Assembly: GCA_902544085.1 (NCBI GenBank)
Contig: CACCAP010000001.1
Span: forward strand, 62,001-126,000
Direction of reading: 5' to 3'
Length of the DNA: 64,000 bases
Source: an uncultured Bacteroidota bacterium
GTDB lineage: Bacteria > Bacteroidota > Bacteroidia > Flavobacteriales > Flavobacteriaceae
The notes beneath the pieces were generated by a model. The model was not told the origin of the DNA and searched no databases. It saw only the letters and a list, made by a program, of their open reading frames with translations. Made by a program: the position numbers and the translations under genes. Positions 56,937 to 64,000 of the stretch are shown here, in pieces. Each line of letters begins with the position of its first letter. The first letter of the stretch is position 1.

Positions 56937-57827
56937 TTATTCGTTGTCTAAATAATCAGGTATTCCGTCACCATCACTATCATCTGCTATTCCGTCACCA
57001 TCGGCATCATATTCATCCTTAGTTAAAATACCATCATTGTCATCATCGGGGTCAAGATAATTTGCTATTGAGTCAGAATCTGTATCATCATTGTCAAAAT
57101 TACTGTCTCCGTCCAAATCTTCATTTATTGTCAAAACACTGTCATTATCATGATCTGTTTGGTTAATAGTAATCATTTCAATGTGAAATATTAGAGGTGA
57201 GTATGATGGTAAACCTCCAACAGGTGAGTTAAAATATCCAAGACCAGAGGGCATTATGACAAATCCAATTCCAAAATCATTAAATTTATAAGTACCATCA
57301 ACGTTTATGTCAAAACTGCCTTTTTTCAGACGAGGAACAAATTCTTGAAAACCACGAACGACATTTTTAGCCTGTAGCCAAATCGGTGATTTTCTTTGAT
57401 CAAATACGTCTTTGTTTAATAACATTCCTTTATATCTAACATAAACAGAATCAGCAACAGTTGGGCTTTCACCCGATCCCTCTCTCATTATAACATAGTA
57501 TGCAGTGTGGGGAAATAAATTACCATCTGAATCTTTTACATCAATCTGGAAACTTGAAACCTGATCATAAATTGGTGTTTTATTAGAATTATCCCCTTTT
57601 ATTGAATCAATGATAAGTTCAGGTCCATCATCGGGACTTAAATTCACATAATCATTATAATTATAAAAGTGATTTTGCATAAAATCAATAATTGAATCAT
57701 TATCAATATTGTGTTGGTCTAAGTAATCATTTGCAGGAATAGAATTTATTGGACTATCATCCTTCTTACATGAAATAAAACAAAATGTTAAGAGAATTAG
57801 CGCGGAAAGTAAACGAATTGAAAACAA
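56937..57827 (-). CDS. FKBP-type peptidylprolyl isomerase lipoprotein with C-terminal Ca-binding Asp repeats
   Basis: This protein has about 296 residues. A TTG at 57827 gives the lipoprotein signal MFSIRLLSALILLTFCFISC; a TTG at 57863 would add 12 residues, and no ATG exists. The FKBP domain includes VADSVYVRYKGMLLNKDVFD and a diverged SYSPLIFHIEMITI strand. After it come about five thrombospondin type-3-like repeats rich in DxDxDG (for example DADGDGIADDSDGDGIPD), likely calcium-binding. The protein should sit on the outer-membrane inner leaflet or the surface. It is convergent with the transketolase. Confidence 0.85.
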   Translation of the reverse strand: MFSIRLLSALILLTFCFISCKKDDSPINSIPANDYLDQHNIDNDSIIDFMQNHFYNYNDYVNLSPDDGPELIIDSIKGDNSNKTPIYDQVSSFQIDVKDSDGNLFPHTAYYVIMREGSGESPTVADSVYVRYKGMLLNKDVFDQRKSPIWLQAKNVVRGFQEFVPRLKKGSFDINVDGTYKFNDFGIGFVIMPSGLGYFNSPVGGLPSYSPLIFHIEMITINQTDHDNDSVLTINEDLDGDSNFDNDDTDSDSIANYLDPDDDNDGILTKDEYDADGDGIADDSDGDGIPDYLDNE

Positions 57828-57899
57828 AATAAAATTGTTATTAAAAACAGATGCAAGATACAATTTTCTTAATATTTTTATAAATATAAATAAGCATTG

Positions 57900-58379
57900 A
57901 TGATACTTGATAATGACAAGATATTAAGGACTTGTAACAGACTTGCCTATGAAATCATTGAACAAAATGAAAAATCTAATGAAGTATTTCTAATTGGCAT
58001 TAAAGAAAAAGGTTTCGAGATCGCTAAAATTATTAAAAAATACATAGTTTCAATTTCTAAAAAGAAAGTCAAGCTTTATCCAATAAGTGTTTCAAGAAAT
58101 AGAGAAAATAGTGCAATTAACTTTGAGAAAACTCTTCCAAAAAATTTAAGGATATTTATAATTGATGATGTTTTGAATACAGGTAATACGCTGTTTAAAT
58201 GTGTTAACTATTTATTTACACAAAATTGCCATAATATAAAAACAATTGTTCTAATTGACAGAGATCACAAGAAATATCCAGTGAATGTAGACATTAAAGG
58301 AGTTTCTTTATCAACCAACTTCGAAGATACCGTCAAGGTTGTTTCTGTAAATAAAAAATTAAAAGCAGTTCTTGTTTAA
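57900..58379 (+). CDS. type I phosphoribosyltransferase (PyrR-like)
   Basis: This 159-residue protein has a PRTase core with the PRPP-binding motif IFIIDDVLNTGNTLF near residue 89 and an N-terminal segment FLIGIKEKGFEIA near 31, as in PyrR or hypoxanthine-type PRTases. No hood domain identifies the base. The ATG at 57900 is preferred to a TTG three bases before it. It overlaps convergent aroK by 21 bp. Confidence 0.88.
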   Translation: MILDNDKILRTCNRLAYEIIEQNEKSNEVFLIGIKEKGFEIAKIIKKYIVSISKKKVKLYPISVSRNRENSAINFEKTLPKNLRIFIIDDVLNTGNTLFKCVNYLFTQNCHNIKTIVLIDRDHKKYPVNVDIKGVSLSTNFEDTVKVVSVNKKLKAVLV

Positions 58380-58919
58380 GATTTTTATGATTTTATTGCA
58401 TGCATCCATTTTATCGTTTAAATCATAGCATATATGATGTTTGGCCATATTGTAATAATGAATTCTTTCTAGCATATGCTTTGAAATAAATTCAATCATT
58501 TTTTTTTCTGTTTTAACATCTTTTATAATTGGACGTTTTGATTTTTTCTTAAATAATTTTTTTGATAGTTGTTCAATTTTTGGTTTCAAAAAAATGGTCA
58601 AATCTGTTTTTTTACTGATAAGTTCAATGTTATCGAAATAACATGGAGTGCCTCCTCCCAATGACAAAACATAAAGTTTTTTCTTACTTATAATTTTTTG
58701 AAGAACTGCTCTTTCTTTTTTTCTAAATTCAATTTCACCAAAATCATTAAAAATGTTTTTTACACTTCTATCGTAGTTTTTTTCAATTAATTCATCAAGA
58801 TCAAAAAAATTTATATTTAAAATTTTTGATATTTTTTTTCCAATACTTGTTTTTCCAGAACCCATGTATCCCATCAGAACGAGCGGTTGATTTATTTTTT
58901 TTAAAATATCTTGATGCAT
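58359..58919 (-). CDS. aroK: shikimate kinase
   Basis: This 186-residue kinase phosphorylates shikimate in aromatic amino-acid synthesis. It has Walker A GYMGSGKTSIGKKIS near residue 17, the shikimate-binding FFDLDELIEKNYDRS near 36, and GEIEFRKKE and LSLGGGTPCYFDN near 82. I chose the ATG at 58919; a TTG three codons upstream is open. An exact -7 box lies 6 nt before the start. Confidence 0.95.
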   Translation of the reverse strand: MHQDILKKINQPLVLMGYMGSGKTSIGKKISKILNINFFDLDELIEKNYDRSVKNIFNDFGEIEFRKKERAVLQKIISKKKLYVLSLGGGTPCYFDNIELISKKTDLTIFLKPKIEQLSKKLFKKKSKRPIIKDVKTEKKMIEFISKHMLERIHYYNMAKHHICYDLNDKMDACNKIIKILNKNCF

Positions 58920-58925
58920 GATTAA

Positions 58926-58933
58926 CAAATTTA
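58926..58933 (-). promoter_or_regulatory. predicted -7 box for aroK
   Basis: The minus strand reads TAAATTTG, exact TAnnTTTG, 6 nt before the aroK ATG, so the mRNA would be close to leaderless. It is back to back with the tRNA-Lys promoter. Confidence 0.45.
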
Positions 58934-58945
58934 AAGGAAATTATC

Positions 58946-58977
58946 TTTGAAAAATGATATTATTGGTCCTATATTTG
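58946..58977 (+). promoter_or_regulatory. complete promoter for tRNA-Lys/tRNA-Leu/crt unit
   Basis: TTTG, 20 nt, then TATATTTG: both Bacteroidota promoter elements at consensus spacing. The -7 box ends 15 nt before tRNA-Lys. With no room for a separate crtI promoter after tRNA-Leu, it probably also serves the carotenoid genes. Confidence 0.65.
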
Positions 58978-58992
58978 CAAGCGTTAAAATCA

Positions 58993-59065
58993 GACCTGGT
59001 AGCTCAGTTGGTAGAGCATCTCCCTTTTAAGGAGAGGGTCCTGGGTTCGAGCCCCAGCCAGGTCA
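58993..59065 (+). tRNA. tRNA-Lys (TTT)
   Basis: The cloverleaf has acceptor GACCTGG pairing CCAGGTC, anticodon stem-loop CTCC-C-TTTTAA-GGAG region giving anticodon TTT, and T-arm CTGGG-TTCGAGC-CCCAG. The discriminator is A73. CCA is not encoded. Confidence 0.96.
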
Positions 59066-59073
59066 CAATTCTA

Positions 59074-59157
59074 GCGCACGTGGCGGAACTGGTAGACGCG
59101 CTAGGTTGAGGGCCTAGTGGGAAATATCCCTTGGAGGTTCGAGTCCTCTCGTGTGCA
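59074..59157 (+). tRNA. tRNA-Leu (GAG)
   Basis: This class II tRNA has acceptor GCGCACG pairing CGTGTGC, anticodon stem-loop CTAGG-TTGAGGG-CCTAG (anticodon GAG), a long variable arm GGGAAATATCCC, and T-arm GAGG-TTCGAGT-CCTC. It lies 8 nt after tRNA-Lys and 10 nt before the crtI start. Confidence 0.95.
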
Positions 59158-59167
59158 CTATTATATT

Positions 59168-60637
59168 TTGAAAAAAAAGGTCTTCATTATTGGTTCCGGG
59201 TTTTCCTCCCTTTCAGCAGCATGCTATCTAGCAAAATATGGTTTTGATGTTTCTATCTTTGAAAAGAATGACAGTTTTGGCGGCAGAGCCAGACAATTTA
59301 AATCAAATGGATACACTTTTGATATGGGTCCGAGTTGGTATTGGATGCCAGATGTTTTTGATAGATTTTTTAGCGATTTCAATAAAAAATCAACTGAGCT
59401 GTATGAATTAAAAAAATTAGATCCTGGATACAAGGTTTTTTTTAAAAATAACGAGTCAGTGTCAATTAGCTCTGATGTAAATAAAATCGTAGAAACCTTT
59501 GAAAATATTGAGAAAGGAAGTGGAAATAAATTAAGAAAATTTTTGAAGCAAGCTGAAAATAATTATGAATTAGCTGTCAAAGACATGCTGTACAAAATGC
59601 CCGGTTTTTCAATACTAGAATTAATAAACACAAAGACAATTTTAAAATTCAACCTATTTTTATCTAATATAAATAAGCAAGTTAATGGCCTTTTTAAAAA
59701 CGAAAAGTTAAGGTCAATACTCAAGTTCCCTGTACTATTTTTAGGTGCTAAGCCTAGTAATACTCCAGCTTTTTACAATTTTATGAATTATGCGGATTTC
59801 GGACTAGGAACATGGCAACCAAAAAATGGATTTTATGATGTTGTTAAGTCGATGATTAAAATCGCTGAGGAACAAGGTGTTAAATTTAAAAAAAACTCGA
59901 ATGTTGATAAAATAAATATTGATTCAGGTACAGTGAAAAGCATAACAGTTAATGGGAAAAAATTAGATTGTGATTTTCTTGTATCAGGTGCTGATTATGC
60001 TCACACTGAGCGTTTACTTGATAAAAAATTCAGACAATATTCAGAAAGTTACTGGAATAAAAGAGTTTGGTCTCCCTCCTCATTATTATTTTATATTGGA
60101 ATTAAAAAAAGATTAAAAAATTTAAATCACCACAACCTATTTTTCGACACAAGTTTTGAAAAACATTCTAATGAAATATACAGTAACCCTAATTGGCCTG
60201 AAGATCCGTTATTTTACGTTAATTTGACATCAAAAACTTATGAACATACAGCTCCAAAAGGCCACGAAAACTGCTTTATTTTAATACCTATCGCAACTAA
60301 CTTAAATGACTCTGTTCAAGTAAGAGAAAAATACTTTGATATGGTATTAAACAGAATGGAACAGTTGACAAACCAAAAAATTAAAGGTTTTATTGATTTT
60401 AAAAAATCATACTGCATTAAAGATTTTAAGGAAGATTATAATTCCTTTGGAGGTAATGCATACGGTCTAGCCAACACACTTTTACAAACTGCTTTTTTAC
60501 GACCTAAATTAAAAAGCAAAAAAGTAAAAAAATTGTATTTTAGTGGACAGTTAACAGTACCAGGCCCAGGTGTCCCACCTGCAATTGTTTCTGGTAAACT
60601 TGTTGCAAATATTATAAAAAATGAAAGAACTGTTTGA
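59168..60637 (+). CDS. crtI: phytoene desaturase CrtI
   Basis: This 489-residue FAD enzyme desaturates phytoene toward lycopene. It has the N-terminal dinucleotide fold IIGSGFSSLSAACYLAKYG followed by NDSFGGRARQF, and the CrtI signature near the C-terminus, LYFSGQLTVPGPGVPPAIVSGKLV. The TTG at 59168 is the only good start; translation further upstream would read through tRNA-Leu. Only 10 nt separate it from the tRNA, so it has no private promoter. It overlaps crtB by 17 nt. Confidence 0.94.
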   Translation: MKKKVFIIGSGFSSLSAACYLAKYGFDVSIFEKNDSFGGRARQFKSNGYTFDMGPSWYWMPDVFDRFFSDFNKKSTELYELKKLDPGYKVFFKNNESVSISSDVNKIVETFENIEKGSGNKLRKFLKQAENNYELAVKDMLYKMPGFSILELINTKTILKFNLFLSNINKQVNGLFKNEKLRSILKFPVLFLGAKPSNTPAFYNFMNYADFGLGTWQPKNGFYDVVKSMIKIAEEQGVKFKKNSNVDKINIDSGTVKSITVNGKKLDCDFLVSGADYAHTERLLDKKFRQYSESYWNKRVWSPSSLLFYIGIKKRLKNLNHHNLFFDTSFEKHSNEIYSNPNWPEDPLFYVNLTSKTYEHTAPKGHENCFILIPIATNLNDSVQVREKYFDMVLNRMEQLTNQKIKGFIDFKKSYCIKDFKEDYNSFGGNAYGLANTLLQTAFLRPKLKSKKVKKLYFSGQLTVPGPGVPPAIVSGKLVANIIKNERTV

Positions 60638-61460
60638 TAAAGTATGTACTGATTGCTCTAGAAACGTAACCAAAACGTACAGCACTTCGTTCAGTTTGGC
60701 CACCAGAATGCTATCCAAAAATATAAGACAAGACATCTACAACATATATGGTTTTGTAAGATTTGCTGATGAAATTGTTGATACATTCCATAATTACGAT
60801 AAAGAAATACTTCTCAACAGATTTATTGATGAACTTGAATATTCTTTAAACAACAACATAAGTTTAAATCCAATATTAAACTCGTTTCAAATAACTGTTA
60901 AAAAACACAATATTGATAAACACTTAATTGATTCATTTCTGAGTAGTATGCGTCTTGATCTTGAAAAAAAAGAATATTCTAATTACGAAGATTATAAAAG
61001 TTATATATATGGTTCAGCAGATGTTGTTGGATTAATGTGTCTAAAAGTTTTTGTACAAGGTGATAAAAAAATGTATGAGGAACTCAAACCTTATGCAATA
61101 TCACTTGGGTCAGCATTTCAGAAAGTTAATTTTTTAAGAGATTACAAAGCAGATCTAAAAGAATTAAACAGAACCTATTTCCCCAATCTTGTTAATAAAT
61201 CATTTGATGATGCAGCCAAGAAAAAAATATTAAACGAGATAAGGGATGATTTTGCCGTTGCATTAAAAGGCATATATATGCTACCGAATAATTCAAAGTT
61301 TGGAGTTTATGCAGCATATAAATATTACAAAAGATTATTAAAAAAATTGGACAAAACCTCATCATCAGTAATTAAAAACAAAAGAGTGAGAGTTCCTAAT
61401 TACCAAAAAGTTGATGTTTTAGCTCGCTCATATGTCAGATATAGATTAAATATTTTATAA
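60621..61460 (+). CDS. crtB: phytoene synthase CrtB
   Basis: This 279-residue enzyme condenses two geranylgeranyl diphosphates. The first Asp-rich motif is FADEIVDTFHNYD near residue 49. The second is KVNFLRDYKADLKELNRTYF near 169. YGSADVVGLMCLKVF near 130 is also conserved. It overlaps crtI by 17 nt and touches crtZ by 1 nt (TAATG), showing a coupled carotenoid operon. Confidence 0.95.
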   Translation: MKELFDKVCTDCSRNVTKTYSTSFSLATRMLSKNIRQDIYNIYGFVRFADEIVDTFHNYDKEILLNRFIDELEYSLNNNISLNPILNSFQITVKKHNIDKHLIDSFLSSMRLDLEKKEYSNYEDYKSYIYGSADVVGLMCLKVFVQGDKKMYEELKPYAISLGSAFQKVNFLRDYKADLKELNRTYFPNLVNKSFDDAAKKKILNEIRDDFAVALKGIYMLPNNSKFGVYAAYKYYKRLLKKLDKTSSSVIKNKRVRVPNYQKVDVLARSYVRYRLNIL

Positions 61461-61906
61461 TGGAAACATTTATTTGGATATTATCATTAATTGGAACATT
61501 TTGTTTTATGGAATTTATGGCTTGGTTTAGTCATAAATATATTATGCATGGATTTCTTTGGAGTTTACACAAAGACCACCATGTAAAAGATCACGATTCA
61601 TGGTTTGAAAGAAACGATTTTTTCTTCATTTTTTATGCCGTGGTTAGTATGGCTTTTGTACTTTCATGGGCTGAGCTCGGTTTTGTTTACGGATTACCCA
61701 TTGCAATAGGAATTTTTCTTTACGGATTAACTTATTTTGTAGTTCACGACATTTTTATTCATCGAAGATTTAAACTTTTTCGAAATGCCAATAATTGGTA
61801 TGCAAAAGGAATTAGGAGAGCACACAAAATGCACCATAAGAATATACACAAAACTGGTGGTGAATGTTTCGGGATGCTTATAGTTCCTTTTAAATACTTT
61901 AAATAA
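61460..61906 (+). CDS. crtZ: beta-carotene hydroxylase CrtZ (fatty acid hydroxylase superfamily)
   Basis: This 148-residue membrane diiron protein has the four His clusters of CrtZ: HKYIMHG near residue 25, HKDHHVKDHD near 38, HDIFIHRRF near 95, and HKMHHKNIHK near 118. It should hydroxylate beta-ionone rings to give zeaxanthin-type pigments. A lycopene cyclase (crtY) is not in the window, so the pathway needs another locus. It is convergent with ribH, overlapping by 8 bp. Confidence 0.92.
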   Translation: METFIWILSLIGTFCFMEFMAWFSHKYIMHGFLWSLHKDHHVKDHDSWFERNDFFFIFYAVVSMAFVLSWAELGFVYGLPIAIGIFLYGLTYFVVHDIFIHRRFKLFRNANNWYAKGIRRAHKMHHKNIHKTGGECFGMLIVPFKYFK

Positions 61907-62369
61907 GGGTCATTCTAGCAGCAGCAGCTGCACAATCAAATCCCTTATTTCCAAATTTTCCTCCACTTCGTTCGAACGACTGCTGAATATTTTCGTCGGT
62001 TAGAACACAGGCAACAACAGGGCATATCCCTTGAACATTAAGATCCTTAAGACCATTAAAAACTGAGTTGCAAATAAAATCAAAGTGTTTTGTTTCACCT
62101 CTAACAATACTACCTATGGCTATAATTGCATCATATTTGTTCTCATCACATAATTTTTTACAACCATATACAAGCTCGAAACTTCCAGGAACTGAACATA
62201 AAGCAATTTCTTCTTTTCTCAAACCAATCATTGAAAAAAATTTTAATGCTCCATTGACTAATCTATTAACTATGTCATCGTTCCACTCAGAATATACAAT
62301 TGCAAATTTTTTGTTAGCGGCATCGCTCAAGAGATCTAAATCTATTTTAGATTTATAGTTGGTTGCCAT
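61899..62369 (-). CDS. ribH: 6,7-dimethyl-8-ribityllumazine synthase
   Basis: This 156-residue enzyme performs the penultimate riboflavin step. It shows FAIVYSEWNDDIVNRLVNGA near residue 22, the substrate segment VPGSFELVYGCKKL near 58, and AIGSIVRGETKHFDFICNS near 85 with the catalytic His. It would form icosahedral or decameric shells. It shares 1 nt with the TPR gene upstream. Confidence 0.96.
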   Translation of the reverse strand: MATNYKSKIDLDLLSDAANKKFAIVYSEWNDDIVNRLVNGALKFFSMIGLRKEEIALCSVPGSFELVYGCKKLCDENKYDAIIAIGSIVRGETKHFDFICNSVFNGLKDLNVQGICPVVACVLTDENIQQSFERSGGKFGNKGFDCAAAAARMTLI

Positions 62370-63115
62370 TATTTTGCCTGTTCAATTTTGATATCAATTA
62401 AATCAGCTTCGGATGATTTTGGATAATCTGTTTTAATTGAATTGAAAAATTTTAAAGCTTTTTTATTGTTACCAGTTTTTAGGGAAACATCGCCAGCTTT
62501 AAGTAAAATAATTGGACTTGTAAAGCTATTTGATGATGCATTCAAAGCTTTTTCATAAAAGCTTAAGGCATCATCAAATTGATTAATTTGAACGAAGGAA
62601 TCGCCTATAGTTGATAGAGATAATGAATTGAGGACATCATCTTTAGATGAAAATTGATTTAAATACTCAATAGCTAAATCATATTTTTTTAAGTGATAAT
62701 AAGCCATTCCAGATGAATAATATGCAATATTAGCAGCAGGGGTACCATTGTAATTTTCGATAATATCAAGAAAACCAAATTTCCCATCTGCACCATTTAG
62801 CGAAAGATTATAGAGCGAATCTTTATCATTTGAAGAATTCAAAGCCATATCAAAGTACTTTTGAGCAGTAAATAATTCAGCATTTGATTCATCAATTTTT
62901 GGCTGTACAACATACCTGTCATAGGTAAAATACAATGCAAATAACACAATTAGAATTGCAACACCGTAAAGCAAATAATTTTGATATTTACTGATTATTA
63001 ATTCTGATTTGTTAGCACTTGTATCAAGTGTATCAAAAACTTTTTTAGTGGAACTGTTTTCGTTAGCAACACGACTTTTCCTTAATTTGTTTGATTTCTT
63101 TTTATATGTTGCCAT
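62369..63115 (-). CDS. membrane-anchored TPR protein (YfgM-like)
   Basis: This 248-residue protein has a basic cytoplasmic N-terminus, one transmembrane helix (about residues 48-67, YLLYGVAILIVLFALYFTYD) and TPR-type helical repeats to the end, including YYSSGMAYYHLKKYDLAIEYL and ALSFYEKALNASS. The topology fits YfgM-like periplasmic scaffold proteins. It lies between recF (divergent) and ribH, an order seen in flavobacteria. An exact -7 box lies 8 nt upstream of the ATG. Confidence 0.85.
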   Translation of the reverse strand: MATYKKKSNKLRKSRVANENSSTKKVFDTLDTSANKSELIISKYQNYLLYGVAILIVLFALYFTYDRYVVQPKIDESNAELFTAQKYFDMALNSSNDKDSLYNLSLNGADGKFGFLDIIENYNGTPAANIAYYSSGMAYYHLKKYDLAIEYLNQFSSKDDVLNSLSLSTIGDSFVQINQFDDALSFYEKALNASSNSFTSPIILLKAGDVSLKTGNNKKALKFFNSIKTDYPKSSEADLIDIKIEQAK

Positions 63116-63123
63116 AAGTGTGG

Positions 63124-63131
63124 CAAAAATA
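63124..63131 (-). promoter_or_regulatory. predicted -7 box for the TPR-ribH unit
   Basis: The minus strand reads TATTTTTG, exact TAnnTTTG, 8 nt before the ATG, so the mRNA would have almost no 5' leader. Confidence 0.45.
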
Positions 63132-63201
63132 TAATTTTATTTAAATGATGCATGATAATTAGTGAATTATTTTTTATAATTTTCAGAGTAAAACAAATAA
63201 T

Positions 63202-64000
63202 ATGTCGAGATTGACACTAAATAAAATTTCAATTTTAAACTATAAAAATATTTTAGATAAAACATTCAATTTTGACAATAAAATCAACTGCTTTGTCGGC
63301 TACAACGGTGTTGGGAAAACTAATATTTTAGATTCTATATATCATCTTGCGATTGGGAAAAGTTCCTTTTCAATTTCGAATGAAAACAATATAAATCATG
63401 GATCTGAATTTATGCTTTTAGACGGTTTGTTTTCCATAAATGATAAGGAAGAAAACATAACATGTAGCTTAAAAAGAAATGAAACAAAAGTGTTAAAGAG
63501 AAATGAAAAAATATATAAAAAACTTTCTGATCATTTTGGATTAATTCCTTTAGTATTAATATCTCCGTACGATACAAATTTAATTGTTGAAGGAAGTTTT
63601 GAAAGAAGAAAATTCATGGATAGTATTATATCTACTTACGATAAGACGTATTTGCATAATATAATTACCCATGGAAAACTCATTAAACAAAGAAATAAAA
63701 TTCTAAAATATTTTAATAAATCAGCGAAAGTTGATATGGACAGTATTTTGATTTATGATGAACAAATAATAAGACTTTCTGAACCAATACACAAATGCAG
63801 AAAAAAATTTGTAAACGAATTTATTCCAATAGTAATCGAAAAATACAATAGTATATCAGGAAAAAATGAAATAGTAACATTAGACTATAGAAGCGATCTT
63901 AATGAGAATAGCATAGGTGACTTATTAAAAAATTCTTTTCAAAAAGATATGATATTACAATTTACCTCATGTGGAATTCATAAAGATGATTTAATTTTTA
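63202..64000 (+). CDS. recF: DNA replication and repair protein RecF, 5' part
   Basis: This is a partial CDS of about 266 codons, cut by the window end. It starts MSRLTLNKISILNYKNI, then has Walker A FVGYNGVGKTNILDSIYHL near residue 31. The RecF-specific segment FGLIPLVLISPYDTNLI follows near 113, with GSFERRKFMDSIIS after it, as in the family. RecF helps load RecA at gapped DNA. The 86-nt gap to the divergent TPR gene holds at best a weak TAATTTTC box for recF. Confidence 0.95.
   Translation, partial: MSRLTLNKISILNYKNILDKTFNFDNKINCFVGYNGVGKTNILDSIYHLAIGKSSFSISNENNINHGSEFMLLDGLFSINDKEENITCSLKRNETKVLKRNEKIYKKLSDHFGLIPLVLISPYDTNLIVEGSFERRKFMDSIISTYDKTYLHNIITHGKLIKQRNKILKYFNKSAKVDMDSILIYDEQIIRLSEPIHKCRKKFVNEFIPIVIEKYNSISGKNEIVTLDYRSDLNENSIGDLLKNSFQKDMILQFTSCGIHKDDLIF

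Noticed and set aside
59117-59167. 5' extension of crtI through tRNA-Leu
   Set aside because: The extension is a translation of the tRNA gene; the FAD-binding motif begins right after TTG 59168.

Overview
The window is AT-rich DNA from the Bacteroidota, most likely a marine-type flavobacterium with a compact genome. The evidence is a fused CcsBA cytochrome c assembly protein, the DUF4293-rho pair, DUF1599, DUF6095, BshB1, a TonB-dependent receptor, a crtI-crtB-crtZ cluster, and promoter -7 boxes of the Bacteroidota form TAnnTTTG. It is chromosomal core sequence. I see no insertion sequence, prophage, CRISPR array, rRNA operon or toxin-antitoxin pair. Genes are packed almost edge to edge and no gene-free stretch exceeds 300 bases. 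The longest gap is 16142-16428.

Layout. 1-2027 (+) holds the end of an acyl-CoA carboxylase subunit, a crotonase and a nitronate monooxygenase-like protein. 2030-9477 (-) is a probable operon: guaB, two periplasmic PPIase/chaperone genes, ccsBA and a secreted protein. 9532-13409 (-) carries a small Cys-rich protein and an Fe(III) ABC importer, divergent from a TonB receptor at 13538. A near-perfect 23-bp operator-like palindrome lies between them. 16429-25512 (+) is one tightly overlapping operon, hemA-C-D-B-L-E-N-H-J, which covers the whole route from glutamyl-tRNA to protoheme. Its leader has two more copies of the same half-site.

25509-40946 is mixed housekeeping: LysE exporter, DUF3050, M28 peptidase, tRNA-His, bshB1, GPx, clpS, tpiA, an orphan DppB-like permease, DUF1599, folP, cdaA, an ABC exporter, truA, a phosphoesterase, DUF4293, rho, rpsT, tRNA-Glu and proS. 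41004-50253 (+) holds a Tyr/Ser-rich lipoprotein, a FadL-like outer-membrane protein, folE, cysS, yidD, lgt, DUF6095 and thrS-infC-rpmI-rplT. infC appears to start at AUA. 50245-64000 holds dnaB, accA, an LptF/G permease, tgt, a split transketolase, an FKBP lipoprotein with calcium repeats, a phosphoribosyltransferase, aroK, tRNA-Lys/tRNA-Leu joined to the carotenoid genes, ribH, a TPR protein and the start of recF.

I found no obviously new defence or biosynthetic system. The most interesting signals concern genome organisation. All three tRNA transcription units run into a protein gene 10-14 nt downstream, with a -7 box 13-15 nt upstream. A shared operator-like motif links iron uptake to heme synthesis. 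All ten convergent gene pairs abut or overlap, three of them by exactly 21 bp. Several -7 boxes lie so close to start codons that the mRNAs should be nearly leaderless, and TTG starts are common.
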